Source: Muscardinus avellanarius
Taxonomy: Eukaryota; Chordata; Mammalia; Rodentia; Gliridae
Length of the DNA: 64,000 nt
Reading direction: 5' to 3'
Assembly (NCBI GenBank): GCA_963383645.1
Contig: OY726571.1
Location: 21,131,599-21,195,598 of the forward strand
Below, piece by piece: positions 10,681-21,209 of this stretch (within the stretch, counting starts at the first letter, position 1; each line of letters begins with the position of its first letter). The translations under genes and the position numbers were made by a program. Below the pieces are notes generated by a model. It saw only the letters and a list, made by a program, of their open reading frames with translations, was not told where the DNA came from and made no database searches.

Positions 10681-11297
10681 AAGCATTGTTAGCAAGTGCC
10701 CTCAGGGCTATGGAAGAAGAGTTTGAAATTGCCTGGCTAAAATCATAATGGAGATTCATATTCCAATTGGAGAGCTTATGAAAAGTTATTGACATCAGGT
10801 GAACATAATCTTGCTAAAGTTTCAGAAGAATGCATCAGCAATCTTTAATAAAGTATTTTATGCGATTTAACACTAAGCAATTACTTTTTCTCACCCTATA
10901 TGGTCAGCTTTTTTTGCCATTGTCTTCACTGTACATCCTTGTATTGGATGTCCTTTGTTAACATAGTTTATCTTTCCAGTTATATCTGTCAATCACCATC
11001 TCATACATGGGCTATAAAACCTTTTATCATTTTTTGGTCTCCTGATTGGATGATATTGTTCTGATGATACTTAAAACTTCAGAAATCATCTTGATATGTG
11101 GATTCAGAGATATATGGATTTAATATCTATTACAGATAATATAGTTTCAAATTTTTCTGTAGAGAAGTCTTATAAAAGGTTATTTATATTTAATTTTGTT
11201 ATTCTGTCCCTTGTTTCATGGTGCTCATTCATTCAGAAAAAAAAATCCTAGTTCTCAAAATTAAATTTCGATAAAAACATTGTTTTTGTTTTTCTTT
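10681..11297. other. Unique sequence
   Basis: Nothing recognised. Confidence 0.5.
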
Positions 11298-11496
11298 CAT
11301 GGTACTGGAAATGGAACCCAAGGGCCTTCTACTTCAGGGCTACATCCCCAGGCCTAATTTATATTTTATTTGGAAACAGGTTCTCATTGAGTTCCTTAAA
11401 ACCTCACTAAGTTTCTGAGACTGGCTTCAAACCTATGATAATCCTATTTCAGCCTCCCAAGTACTGGGATTACAAGCATGCACTACCACTACCGGC
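11298..11496 (-). mobile_element. B1-ID dimeric SINE, short-linker type
   Basis: Reversed. GGTACTGGAAATGGAACCC and CATCCCCAGGCCTAATTTAT are followed by TTTGGAAACAGG, and the left half ends CACTACCGGCT. The right half (GGCCTTCTACTTCAGGGC) is of the 'GTTTCCAGGAACC'-related group. Confidence 0.88.
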
Positions 11497-11854
11497 TAAA
11501 ACATTGTCTTTATATGAAGTTGGCCTGCATAATTCTAAGGGCATGGTAGTGAGGAAGAGGACAGACATCTTCCTTCTTGATAGTGGGTATTAGAAGAAGC
11601 TCCGAGGTTTTGCCTAGATGATCCAGAGCAGAAGAAATCACACTGTATATTCCAAAAAGTGTCAAAATATGAACAACTCGCAGAAGAAAGAGCTCAAGCA
11701 TCCCAGGGAGAGATGGCTGCATGGTGCAGCCTGCTTTCTGTCATCTCCACACAATCCTCCTTCGGGAGAAAAATCTAACCCCAATAGGGAAAGTAGCAAC
11801 TTTTTTTTCCTCCACAATGAAAGGATTTCATGATGCAGAAGAAAGAATAAAATG
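11497..11854. other. Unique sequence
   Basis: Overlapping small open frames on both strands show no known domain. Confidence 0.45.
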
Positions 11855-12010
11855 TCTTGAGTTATATTCCCAAGTATTCTACTAACAAGCTCTGTGGTTT
11901 TGAGCAAGCCATTGAACAATTTTGAGCCTTGGGCATTTCAACTACAAAGTGAGAATGATGAGAACTGAATGCAATTAATAAGACAACACATAAAATATTA
12001 TAATGGTAAA
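11855..12010 (+). mobile_element. MIR SINE remnant
   Basis: The CTAACAAGCTCTGTGGTTTTGAGCAAGCC core and the following AACTACAAAGTGAGAATGATG correspond to the MIR central region ('tagctgtgtgaccttgggcaag ... aaaatggggataat'). Confidence 0.7.
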
Positions 12011-12989
12011 AGTTGGCAATTACAATGGAGTTTCCCAGCATTCCATTCAGTTGGAAACAATGTCTAGTATAAAATCGCTCCAGAAAATCATGCATTTTTA
12101 CAACATAGAAAAATTGCAATTATACTAGTCAATAACAATAAGAAGTAATATATTAATCTACCTTTTATTCTCTCAAATATCATCACTATTATAGATACGA
12201 TTTCCAAGGGAACATATAAATTCAAGGCTACGGCCTCCCTTGTGAGATAAATAGATCCCTTAGTTGTCAGCAACTCAAAGCTACCACAATGAGCTCCTTT
12301 TTCTGCAGTTCTTGGGTGTCCTTTTCTATTTTAAGCTTCTTCTCTACCATTATTTCTCAGTGTCCTATCCACTGCAATTTCATTTGATATTCTCAAGGTT
12401 TAATATAATGTTTTTCATTTGAAAATTGTCATTGACATAACACAGCTCTGCTGCCATCTGCCTTACATGACAAATTTGAACTAAACAGCTCTATTGAGGT
12501 CTCACCTATTTCTGAACACACCATTTATTCCTTTCATCCAGGTGTTCTGTAAAATGCCTAAGGTGAAACATAAATATTTCTCCTAGTTCATCAAGTTACA
12601 TAAGCCAGTTGCACCTTATGATAAAAACATGCCATAAAAAAGAAACAGGTAATAAATGAAATGAAAACATGCATACATTTATTATTTATTAAGATTAACC
12701 AATACATTACCAGTTTCATAATTTTCTGTCTCTTTGAACACTCCTTCAATATGAGTGTGGGTTGAGTGCATGTCATCAGAAAAATGGGGGGGAGAGTCTA
12801 TTTTCTCTTGTACGGAATAAGTTTAAGTATTTGAGCTTTGTTCTTTCTTTCTTCTAGATAGAGCAAAGGTCCTTTACTGCCATCAGCTGGAATAAACAAA
12901 ATCAACACAGGAAAACTAACAGGAGCTACTTTATTTAAATTACAAATTTTTTTATTCAATAGATATCTATCATGTGACCATGAGCAATA
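12011..12989. other. Unique AT-rich sequence
   Basis: Nothing recognised. Confidence 0.5.
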
Positions 12990-13206
12990 CATTTTTTAAT
13001 TTTTTTGAGGTGCTGGGGATGGAACCCAGGGGCATTTTACCTCCTAGCTACACCCCCTGCCCTATTTTTTATTCTGTATTGTGAAACAGGGTCTCACTGA
13101 GTTGCAGAGGGCCTCACTCAGTAGCTGAGACTGTCTGCAAAGTGCAATCCTCCTGTCTCAGCCTCCCAAATGCTGGGATTACAAGCGTTCACCACCACAC
13201 CCGGCT
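12990..13206 (-). mobile_element. B1-ID dimeric SINE
   Basis: Reversed: GGTGCTGGGGATGGAACCC through to CACCACCACACCCGGCT. Well preserved. Confidence 0.93.
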
Positions 13207-13794
13207 TATTTTTTAACCCATTGAATTAAAAAGAGTTATCAAAAGAGTAAAAGAGCAAGAAAACATAGTCTCTGGTCATAAAAATATGTAATCTCAAATA
13301 CAAAATATATCAACTATTGTGTTGAAATGATGTAGAAATAAGCTATATCATATTTCATAGTCCTGTTCAAATAGTAACTGTAAAATCAGTACTCCTCCTT
13401 GTATGGATTCATTTAATATTTCTCAATAATTTGTATCTCACATGGAAATGAGATAAAACAGTAAAAAAAAAAGGTAACAGTAAAAAAAAGTAAAAAAAAA
13501 AGGTATTGTCAGAAAAAATGATTTTCTACTTCTAGCATAATACTCACAATTTCTTACTATTTTCCAGTTATACAAAAATATAACTGAATGATTTTTTTAA
13601 ATGGCATTCAAATTGAGTATAAAGATAATTTTGAGGAAAGGAATAAAGCACTACTGCAAAGATAATTGTAAAGTCTCAATTTTAGCTAACTACCATTTGG
13701 ACAAATACTATGTTGAATAATTTCTTCCTTGATTTTTGAACCTGGGAAGCATTAATTTGGGGAATCTGATTATAAACAGCTATAGATATCTATG
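13207..13794. other. AT-rich unique sequence with A-rich simple runs
   Basis: AAAAAAAGGTA is repeated near 13463-13505. Nothing else recognised. Confidence 0.5.
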
Positions 13795-14395
13795 AGGGTT
13801 GATCTTGTGTGTCAACCTGACTGAATCAAAGAATGCCTAGTAAATAATAGCTACGCATCCTTTCAATAAAGCATTTCTTTTTGGTTTTTTTTTTGTTTTT
13901 GTTTTTGTTTTTTTTTTTCTGTGAGGGGAATTCCAGAGAAGATTGGCCAGTGGCTCAATGAACTAAGTGGGGAAGTCCCACCCTCAATGTGAGTGGGCAC
14001 CACAAAATTGGCTGGGGGCCCTGGTGGAACAGAAAAAAGGAAGTCAGGAAAGAAAACCAGGAAGTCTCTCCTCCTTCCCGAGCAGTCTCATTTTCTGCTG
14101 CTACTGTCCTTTGACATCAGATTCTAATTCTTTAGTCTTTAGATTCTGAGACTGGCCCCTCCAAAGACCCTCGGGCCTTCTGCCTCAGCCTGGGGGCTGT
14201 ATTGTCGCCTTCCCAAGTCCTGAAGTTCTAGTTCATGGAATGAGTGACCATGAATATCCATGGTCTTCCAGCTTACAACTAGCCATGGTAGAACTTTTTA
14301 GTTCCTGTGAATATTTGAGCCAATTTAACAAATCCATTTTTTTTTTTTATTGGTTCTGTATCTATTGCTTTGGAGAACACTGATACAACATCTAT
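13795..14395 (+). mobile_element. Ancient LTR-like interspersed repeat
   Basis: It starts TGTGTGTCAACCTGACTGAA, passes AGAAGATTGGCCAGTGGCTC and TGAGTGGGCACC, and ends ATTGGTTCTGTATCTATTGC then GGAGAACACTGATACA. This order is that of an old mammalian LTR-type repeat whose family name I cannot fix. A T-rich simple run (about 13880-13918) interrupts it. Confidence 0.55.
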
Positions 14396-14467
14396 GTTAA
14401 TGTTTAGTGATATCACAAAAAAGATAGTTTTTTAAGTAGCGGTGGAGATAGGGTACAGGCAACCATG

Positions 14468-14468
14468 A

Positions 14469-14501
<33 letters not shown>

Positions 14502-14517
14502 TATAATTATAATTATA

Positions 14518-14555
<38 letters not shown>

Positions 14556-14556
14556 C
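14468..14556. repeat. (AAT)n-(ATT)n self-complementary microsatellite
   Basis: About a dozen AAT units, then TTATAATTATAATTATAATT, then about a dozen ATT units. The two halves are reverse complements of each other, so the tract can fold into one long A/T hairpin. It sits at the tail of the adjacent minus-strand SINE. Confidence 0.95.
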
Positions 14557-14767
14557 ATTGTATGTGTGGGTCTAGGAATGGAACCCAAGGGCATTCGACC
14601 TCCAAGCCACACCCCCTGCCCTATTTTTTTTATTCTTTATTTTGAAACAGGGTCTCACTGAGTTGCAGAGGGCCTCTCTAAGTAGCTGAGGCTGTCCGCA
14701 AACCACGATCCTCCAGTCTCAACCTCCCGGATGCTGGGATTACAAGCGTGCGCCACCACACCCGGCT
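14557..14767 (-). mobile_element. B1-ID dimeric SINE
   Basis: Reversed: GGGTCTAGGAATGGAACCC, ACACCCCCTGCCC, ending CACCACACCCGGCTA. Confidence 0.93.
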
Positions 14768-14865
14768 AACCATGAAATTATTTAATAATATATGTTTTTA
14801 AAAAATAGTCTTCTGGATGAATATGACATTAAGCATATGAATCAAAGTGAAGCTTTACCTTTTTA

Positions 14866-15076
14866 AAAATTTTTTTGCAGTACTGGGGATGGAACCCAGG
14901 GGCATTCTACCTCTGAGCTACACTCACAGCCCTATTTTTTTTTCTTTATTTTGAAACAGGGTCTCACTGAGTTGCAAAGGGCCTCCTAAGTAGTTGAGGA
15001 TGTTCGCAACCCCAATCCTCCAGTCTTAGCCTCCCAAATGCTAGGATTACAAGTGTGTGCCACCACACCCAGCTAT
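14866..15076 (-). mobile_element. B1-ID dimeric SINE
   Basis: Reversed: GCAGTACTGGGGATGGAACC to CACCACACCCAGCTA. Confidence 0.93.
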
Positions 15077-15146
15077 CATTTATTTTTTTCATATTTACTA
15101 CTACTAATTGAAGAACTATACTTCATATTCCCATAAAACACTGTAA

Positions 15147-15317
15147 TGCCAGGCGTGGTGGTGCATGCCTGTAATTCCAGTACTTGGGAGCCTAAGAAGG
15201 ATAGCAGGTCCAAGGTCAGCCTCAGCAATTGAGCAAGGCTCTCAACAACTCAGTGAGATCTTTAAAAAAATAAATAAAAATAGGGCTGGGGATGTAGCTC
15301 AGAAATAGAATGCTGAG
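15147..15317 (+). mobile_element. B1-ID dimeric SINE, 3'-incomplete
   Basis: Starts GCCAGGCGTGGTGGTGCATG. The right half stops soon after TGTAGCTCAGAAATAGAATGC, so the B-box side is missing. Confidence 0.88.
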
Positions 15318-15352
15318 AAAATTTCTGACTGGCTTTTAAAATGTTCCTGGTG

Positions 15353-15577
15353 AGCCTGGCATGGTGGTGCATGCTTGTAATCCCAGCATTTGGGAGGCTG
15401 AGACCGGAGGATCGTGGTTCACGGACAGCCTCAGCTACTTAGTGAGGCCCTCTGCAACTCAGTGAGACCCTGTTTCAAAAAAAGAATAAAAAGAGGGCTG
15501 GGGGTATAGCTCAGAGGTAGAATGCCCTTGGGTTCCATCCCAAATACTGCAAAACAAACAAACAAACAAACAAACAA
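15353..15577 (+). mobile_element. B1-ID dimeric SINE
   Basis: Complete copy with GAGCCTGGCATGGTGGTGCA, ATAGCTCAGAGGTAGAATGC, GGGTTCCATCCC and an (AAAC)n tail. Confidence 0.95.
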
Positions 15578-15810
15578 GTGTATCCCTGGCAATAAATAGA
15601 AAGTTATAATTAAACTGCATCTTTTAATGTTTGTGCAACATTTCAGAGTAAATGTTTCTCTGGTAGCTTACTTTTCAATGGTTATTTTGCTACTAAAACA
15701 TACAAAAGAGAATTTTGATTTTTATGAATATTTGGAAAATATATAATTTGAACAAATGTCAATTTTGTTAGACAAATCTTTAAAAATGGTATAGTTGAAT
15801 TTGTTTTCTA

Positions 15811-15957
15811 GCCAGGCATGGTGGTGCATGTTTATAATCCCAGTACTTGGAAAGCTGAGACAGGAGGATCGCAGGTTCATAGCCAGCCTCAGCTACTTAG
15901 TGAGACTCTCTGCAACTTAGTAAGATCCTGTTTCAGAATAAAGAATTTTTAAAAAAA
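15811..15957 (+). mobile_element. SINE left monomer (B1-like) only
   Basis: AGCCAGGCATGGTGGTGCATG up to the A-rich linker. The ID-like half is absent and a second SINE follows at once. Confidence 0.85.
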
Positions 15958-16164
15958 AGCTGGACATGGTGGCACAACACTTGTAATTCCAGCATTTGGG
16001 AGGCTGAGATGGGAGGATCATGGTTCGCAGAAGCCTCAGCTATGACTTAGTGAGGTCCTTGCAACTCAGTGAGACCCTGTTTCAAAATAAAGAATAAAAA
16101 ATAGGGCTGGGAGTATAGCTTGGAGGTATAAAGCTCCTGGGTTCCATCCCCAGTACCATTGAAT

Positions 16165-16204
<40 letters not shown>
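15958..16204 (+). mobile_element. B1-ID dimeric SINE with (AAAT)n tail
   Basis: GCTGGACATGGTGGCACAAC ... TATAGCTTGGAGGTATAAAG ... GGGTTCCATCCCCAGTACC, followed by an (AAAT)n run (16166-16204). Confidence 0.92.
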
Positions 16205-16794
16205 ATGGAATTTAATAAAGAAAAGATGAGGAGTATAAAAAAGAAAGAAAGAATATTAGTCTCTCTGAGTTTATTGTCTCTGACAATTCTTAAAGCCTGA
16301 AAATCAAAGGTAGTGAAGGTTAGAGAATGTATTTGACAGACTATCCATATAACTGAGCCTGGTCCACGGGCAAATACACGGAACATTACAATTCTCATAC
16401 AACATCCCCCTGATGTAAGCTGTAAATGAATAGAGGAGTTTGAATGACAAAGAAAAAAAAAAAAAGGAGACTGTGGACTTTGAGGGACTGATCCCATGGG
16501 AAAGAATCACAGCTGGAAAAGAGACTTCCAGACACCAAAAGGAATTTTACACTGGTTGGAGCATTTATAGGTCATTTTCTTCTATTCAGATAAAGCTCTT
16601 ATAAATTAATTCTGCACTTGAGCACCAATAAGCTGCATGTTAGGGTGACATATATTTTATGCAAAATACTTTTAGCTGTAAAATAGCTAAACTTTCTTTC
16701 CTGAATAATATGAAGAAAAAGAAAATTTAGTATCTCCTAATATATTGCAAAGTCTGTGAATAATTATTAAGAAAACACTACAAAAATATTCATA
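16205..16794. other. Unique sequence
   Basis: The minus-strand open frame at 16165-16497 is largely simple-repeat translation plus chance sequence. Nothing recognised. Confidence 0.5.

Positions 16795-16795
<1 letters not shown>

Positions 16796-16835
<40 letters not shown>
16796..16835 (+). repeat. (TG)n microsatellite
   Basis: A pure GT run at the tail of the next SINE. Confidence 0.95.
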
Positions 16836-16837
<2 letters not shown>

Positions 16838-17003
16838 ATGTGGTATTGTGGATTGAATTGAAGGGTATTCTACCTGCAAGCTACATCCTCAGCCCTAGGT
16901 TCCTGAGAGTCCTGTATTGCTGAGACTGGCCTCAAACTTGCAATTCAATGGTCTCAGCCTCCCAAATATGGGGATTACAGGCATTTTCCACCATGCCTGA
17001 CTG
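16838..17003 (-). mobile_element. B1-ID SINE, diverged
   Basis: Reversed: GGATTGAATTGAAGGGTATT, CTACATCCTCAGCCC, then CAGCCTCCCAAATATGGGG. Part of the middle is missing. Confidence 0.82.
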
Positions 17004-17423
17004 GAAAGGTATTTTTGAAATGTTTATTACCTTCTTAGTGATATACATTGCTTTTTAAAGTAATAATGACATAATGTTTTATAATCTATATTGCTGAAGA
17101 TATCTAGTACAAAATCATATTAATTATTTCTGTTAATCCTTAACAGAAACTTGTAAATTAATGGCAAATAAATTGTTTAGTGTTAAAGGATACAAAATAT
17201 TCTAAAATATAAACACAGAAATTCCTTAATCCAAAGCAACTAAATCGTAGCTGTATTTCTAGAAACTGCCTTCACTAATACTAAAAGAGATGAAACTAAT
17301 TGAATTTTTTCTACATACATGCAACATATTAAATAATCAACCAGAAGGCTGAGGTCAAATATTCACTTTAGAGTTTGAATTATGTAATAAATTGAATGGT
17401 TAAAAAAATAGAAATATCACTCT
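17004..17423. other. AT-rich unique sequence
   Basis: Nothing recognised. Confidence 0.5.
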
Positions 17424-17645
17424 AGTTTTTTTTTATTTTGTTTTGTTTACAGTACTAGGGATAAAACCCAGGGGTATTCTACCTCCAAGATATACCCCTA
17501 GCCCTAATTTTTATTCTTTATTTCCGAACAGGAACTCACTGAGTTGCAAAGGGCCTCACTGAGTAGCTGAGGCTGTCCCCCAACTGCGATCCTTCTGTCT
17601 CAGCCTCCTAAATGCTGGAATAACAAGAATGTGCCACCATGCCAT
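17424..17645 (-). mobile_element. B1-ID dimeric SINE
   Basis: T-rich tail, then CAGTACTAGGGATAAAACCC ... GTGCCACCATGCCA. Confidence 0.9.
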
Positions 17646-17794
17646 CTCCCTCTAGTTTTTGCAAACATTGCAAATTACTTTCTATGAACAAATAACACTA
17701 AGCACGTTATGAAATGTGTAGCAATTAGTATGATCATGTAAGCTGCCCAACAAGGACTCACTTATATGTTAGTGACGCAGGCATCATGGAAAAA

Positions 17795-17930
17795 CATAAA
17801 CACTGTGGTTGAACAGAGTGAGCTCAGAACTCAGACTACCTGGGTTCAAATACTAGAGCACAGCATGGTCTAGTAAACATCTCCTTAGAGGATTACTTCA
17901 TTAAATTGTTAGAACTGGAGAGAAGGCATT
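17795..17930 (+). mobile_element. MIR SINE remnant
   Basis: ACTGTGGTTGAACAGAGTGA followed by CTCAGACTACCTGGGTTCAA matches the MIR 5' and core pattern. It decays after about 17880. Confidence 0.65.
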
Positions 17931-18869
17931 CATCAGTTGCTGGCTGTGGGCACTTCAAAATTCAATGCATCATTTTATCTGAAAACTCTTTAGTCTGCTT
18001 ATTTTAGCCCATAGATTCTTCTTTCTGACATCTTACACAAGACCAAAGAGCTCAACTCCCTCCTATTTGCTTCTCACTTATCTTTCTTTTACACTTTTGA
18101 TCTTAGAGATAGGAGGAAAGATAATGAAAGCAAGACCAGTGACCTTATATTTTAGCATACTGTGCAGAATGGTATGGGAAGGAGGAGAAAATGAAATGAG
18201 TTTAACCTTAAAAAGATGAAAATCATCCTAGAATGTAGAGAGGACACTTTAATGTGGACCCTATCATCAAATCCCGAAAACGATGGACATCTACAGTAAG
18301 TGGAGTCAGCATGAAACTGGGAAGAGACGAGTGAATAAATTGATACTTATGAACAACATAAAGAGAGTTATTTGTGAAAGACATTTCCATTTCCGTCTGT
18401 AAACCACATTCTGGGATTGAAAAAGCATGTTATATCTATATCTATCTCGATATATTACTATATATCTATACCTATGTCAGTTTTTATTTCTGCCATTCTT
18501 TTCTTCTTTCTTTTGATGCTTACACTTAGTGTTCAAAATAGGTTCAGAAATCATCTAGAATCTTTCCCAGTTGAGACTAGTGGCATTTAAATGCTTTTTT
18601 CTTATTTTTTTTAACCAAAGAATTTACCTTAGTCTCTGTGGATAACTAATGAATATATTTTATTCCATGTGGATAGGCATCATTTATGAGCTTGAAATAT
18701 CAAAGAAATACATTTTAGAAGCAGAGAAAGGAGACATGAACTCCTGTATGTTGGTCATCAGATCATGCATACACCTGGAAGCCAGTGGAAAGTTCATAGA
18801 AAATACATTTTAAGGAAGAGAGAGAAAAGGAGATAAACTACTTCTCTGGACCACGGACCTGTGACTGAC
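17931..18869. other. Unique sequence
   Basis: A TATC/ATCT-rich stretch at 18430-18478; otherwise nothing recognised. Confidence 0.5.
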
Positions 18870-19030
18870 ATTCCACTGAGTAATTTACACATATTATCTA
18901 TTTTGTATAATTGCCTCTGAAGGACTTTTTATCATAATTCCCATTATGAGGAATCTAAACTAAGCTGGAAGATAATTGATTTGCTTGAGATCTCACATTC
19001 TACAAGGAACAAAACCAAATCCTTGTAATT
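18870..19030 (-). mobile_element. MIR-like remnant (reverse)
   Basis: ATTTACACATATTATCTATT ... CATTATGAGGAATCTAAACT ... TTGCTTGAGATCTCACA follows the reversed MIR order 'ttacatatattatctc ... gaggaaactgagg ... cttgcccaaggtcaca'. Confidence 0.55.
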
Positions 19031-19139
19031 AAAAATAAAAATACAAGCAATAATAAAGATCAGTGATGGCAATAGCAGCAGGAATGTCTACAAATTATAG
19101 AATTCTTACTATGAGACAACAATATGACACCATTTTTTT

Positions 19140-19145
19140 GTGCAT
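19140..19145. repeat. Target-site duplication, left (GTGCAT)
   Basis: Identical to 19579-19584; flanks the solo LTR. Confidence 0.9.
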
Positions 19146-19578
19146 TGACGGGTCCAGCCCGTCAGCGGCGGAGCTGTTGGAGATGATGAGTACCGACGGC
19201 CCCAAACAACAGCACATAGAGCAGGGAGATATGTCAAGCAAGATCTCATTTATTTTTCTTCAGGCAACCCAATTTAAAGCACAAAACCACAACAGGGGAT
19301 TTTCCGGTCAGGAAACTATTCTAACCTATCAAACTAAAGGTAGCGGGGGCAAGGAGACACAGCCTTGTATTCGCTCGGCGCTATTTGTTGCAGATCTATT
19401 CATCAGAAGTTCCGGCGGTTGTGCAGATCTGTGTTCGCTACGTGTAGCCCGTTCATCGGAAGTTTTGACAGCACGTTTGTCGCATGTAGCTCATTCATTG
19501 GAAGTTTTGACAGGCAGTTATGTGGATGCCAACACGCTTGGTGCTACCTGTCATCAGGCGGTTGAGCAGACCCCAACA
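19146..19578 (-). mobile_element. Solo LTR of a class II (ERVK/IAP-like) endogenous retrovirus
   Basis: 433 bp. On the minus strand it begins TGTTGGGGTCTGC and ends GGACCCGTCA, so it has TG...CA ends, and it is bounded by a perfect 6-bp duplication GTGCAT, the size typical of class II ERVs. An AATAAA box lies near 19250 on the minus strand, followed by a U5-like end rich in CpG. The upstream (U3) part carries three related repeats around TTCATYGGAAGTT (19399, 19452, 19494). There is no internal viral sequence, so this is a solo LTR left by LTR-LTR recombination. The 181-codon plus-strand open frame over it (19063-19608) is incidental. Confidence 0.88.
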
Positions 19579-19584
19579 GTGCAT
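19579..19584. repeat. Target-site duplication, right (GTGCAT)
   Basis: Identical to 19140-19145. Confidence 0.9.
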
Positions 19585-20318
19585 TGTGTGTTAACCTCTA
19601 CCCTCTAGATAGTCAAAAGTAATGTTGGCAGTAAGGAAGACATTTGATGCACAAAAGGGGACTTGTTTTGATTATTTACCCTGAAGACCCCTGGTAAACA
19701 CAGGTATACTGACCAATCACATTGTCCTTCCTCTTGAAAATGGTTCCCAAATGAATATTAGTAAAAATGTGTTGTAGGACTCATCTCATTATAACATGTT
19801 ATGATAAGTAAAATAAGCCATGTGCAAGAAAACAAGTATTGTATGATGACACTTAAGTATAGAATCTATAAAAAGTTGAACTCCTAGAAGCAAAAAGAAT
19901 AATGAATGTCAGTGTGTAGAGGTTAGGGGAAATGGAGAGATATTGATAAAGGGTACACACTTTCAGTTAAAAGATGAGTAAGTTCTAGAAGTCTATGAGC
20001 AACATAATATCCATGGTTAATAATAATGCATACATGAAATTTGATAAGGGAGTAGATCTTATCACAAAAAAATGGAAAAAAAAACTAAATTTCTAACACA
20101 TTCCTAGATAATGGTGGTGTCTCAGACTGAGGGCCACATTTTGAGAATAATTACTTTAGACAATGATTAATCATTTGTATAAAATAAGATTTTTGCCCCC
20201 CCAAAAGAAAATAAAACTATAGCTAGTAATTATGCAGATGTAAACTTCTGTGTCTTGAATTGACTAAAACACTTCAAGTATGCATGTACTGCATGCAGAA
20301 ATAAGGGTTGTAATCAGA
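19585..20318. other. Unique sequence, possibly old L1-derived in part
   Basis: 19790-20110 (AAGTAAAATAAGCCATGTGC, GATGACACTTAAGTATAGAA, TTGATAAGGGAGTAGATCTT) has the flavour of an ancient L1 3'UTR in plus orientation. The rest is unrecognised. Confidence 0.4.
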
Positions 20319-20319
20319 A

Positions 20320-20372
20320 GGAAGGAAGGAGGGAGGAAAAGAAGGAAGGGAGAGAGGGAGGGAGGATAAAAG
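20320..20372 (+). repeat. GGAA/GGGA purine-rich simple repeat
   Basis: A run of GAAGGAAGGAGGGAGGAAAA-like units. Confidence 0.85.
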
Positions 20373-20454
20373 GGCAAACAAAACATGTAAATTTAAAAAA
20401 AAAACAAAAACCATGCAAATTTGGGGTAAATTATTTAATTGTTTTGTGTGAGTG

Positions 20455-20669
20455 TGTTGCACTGGAGATTAAATTTAGGGGCATTCTACCTCCAAGCTAA
20501 ACACATAGTCTTATTTTTTAATTTCTTGCTGTTGTAATTGTTGTTTTAGAAACATTCTTTCTAGGTTGATGAGAGTCTCACTACTTGTTGGCCTGTCCTC
20601 AAACCTGTCATCTTCCGGCCTCATCCTCTCAAGTACTGGGATTACAGGCATGCACCACCACATCTGGCT
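20455..20669 (-). mobile_element. B1-ID dimeric SINE, diverged
   Basis: Reversed: GCACTGGAGATTAAATTTAG, GGGCATTCTACCTCC ... CACCACCACATCTGGCT. Confidence 0.85.
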
Positions 20670-20705
20670 CAAATTATTTAAATTTTTTGAACTGAAATAA
20701 TAGTT

Positions 20706-20812
20706 TTGTCTGGATGAAGTGATACATGCTTGAGATCTCATTACTTGGGAAACCAAAATATGAGGATTATAAGTTTGAACCCAGCCTAGGTTCAATGCCC
20801 AGAACCCACCCA
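20706..20812 (+). mobile_element. Old SINE fragment
   Basis: CTGGATGAAGTGATACATGC and TCATTACTTGGGAAACCA resemble a degraded B1-like left half. It ends near GGTTCAATGCCCAGAAC. Confidence 0.55.
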
Positions 20813-21209
20813 AATTACACTTTGGAAAAACATAGATAATATCTCTAATGCTCAGGTCACTGTAAAAATTAAATTAAAATATATAATATATTCTGATAGA
20901 TAACCTGTGATTTAGTAATAAAATAAACGTTAGGAATTACTGCCACCAAGCAGCCTTAAAGGGTGGTCATTTACACTTCTGGTTTTCAATTTGTGGGAGA
21001 GAAAAAAGTACAAAACATTAAGTATATTTTCTTTTAATGCAAACTAATAGTTGACAACCACTGTGTAAGAGAGTATGAGTCGTGCAAAGTATAAGTAAAT
21101 AAACAAATGTGGAGAACTAAAAATGTAAATAATATAAAATTACTAAAAAACCTCAAAGATTAAGACAATGGAAACAAGTCACAGACTGAAAGTAAAAGTT
21201 TCCCAAACA
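20813..21209. other. AT-rich unique sequence
   Basis: Nothing recognised. Confidence 0.5.

Noticed and set aside
14397..14612. 71-codon frame with about 30 consecutive isoleucines
   Set aside because: It is a translation of the ATT microsatellite and the SINE beside it.
16165..16497. 110-codon minus-strand frame
   Set aside because: It ends in the (AAAT)n tail of a SINE and has no recognisable motif.
19063..19608. 181-codon plus-strand frame
   Set aside because: It runs antisense over the solo LTR and shows no viral or host domain. LTR ends and the target duplication explain the sequence.
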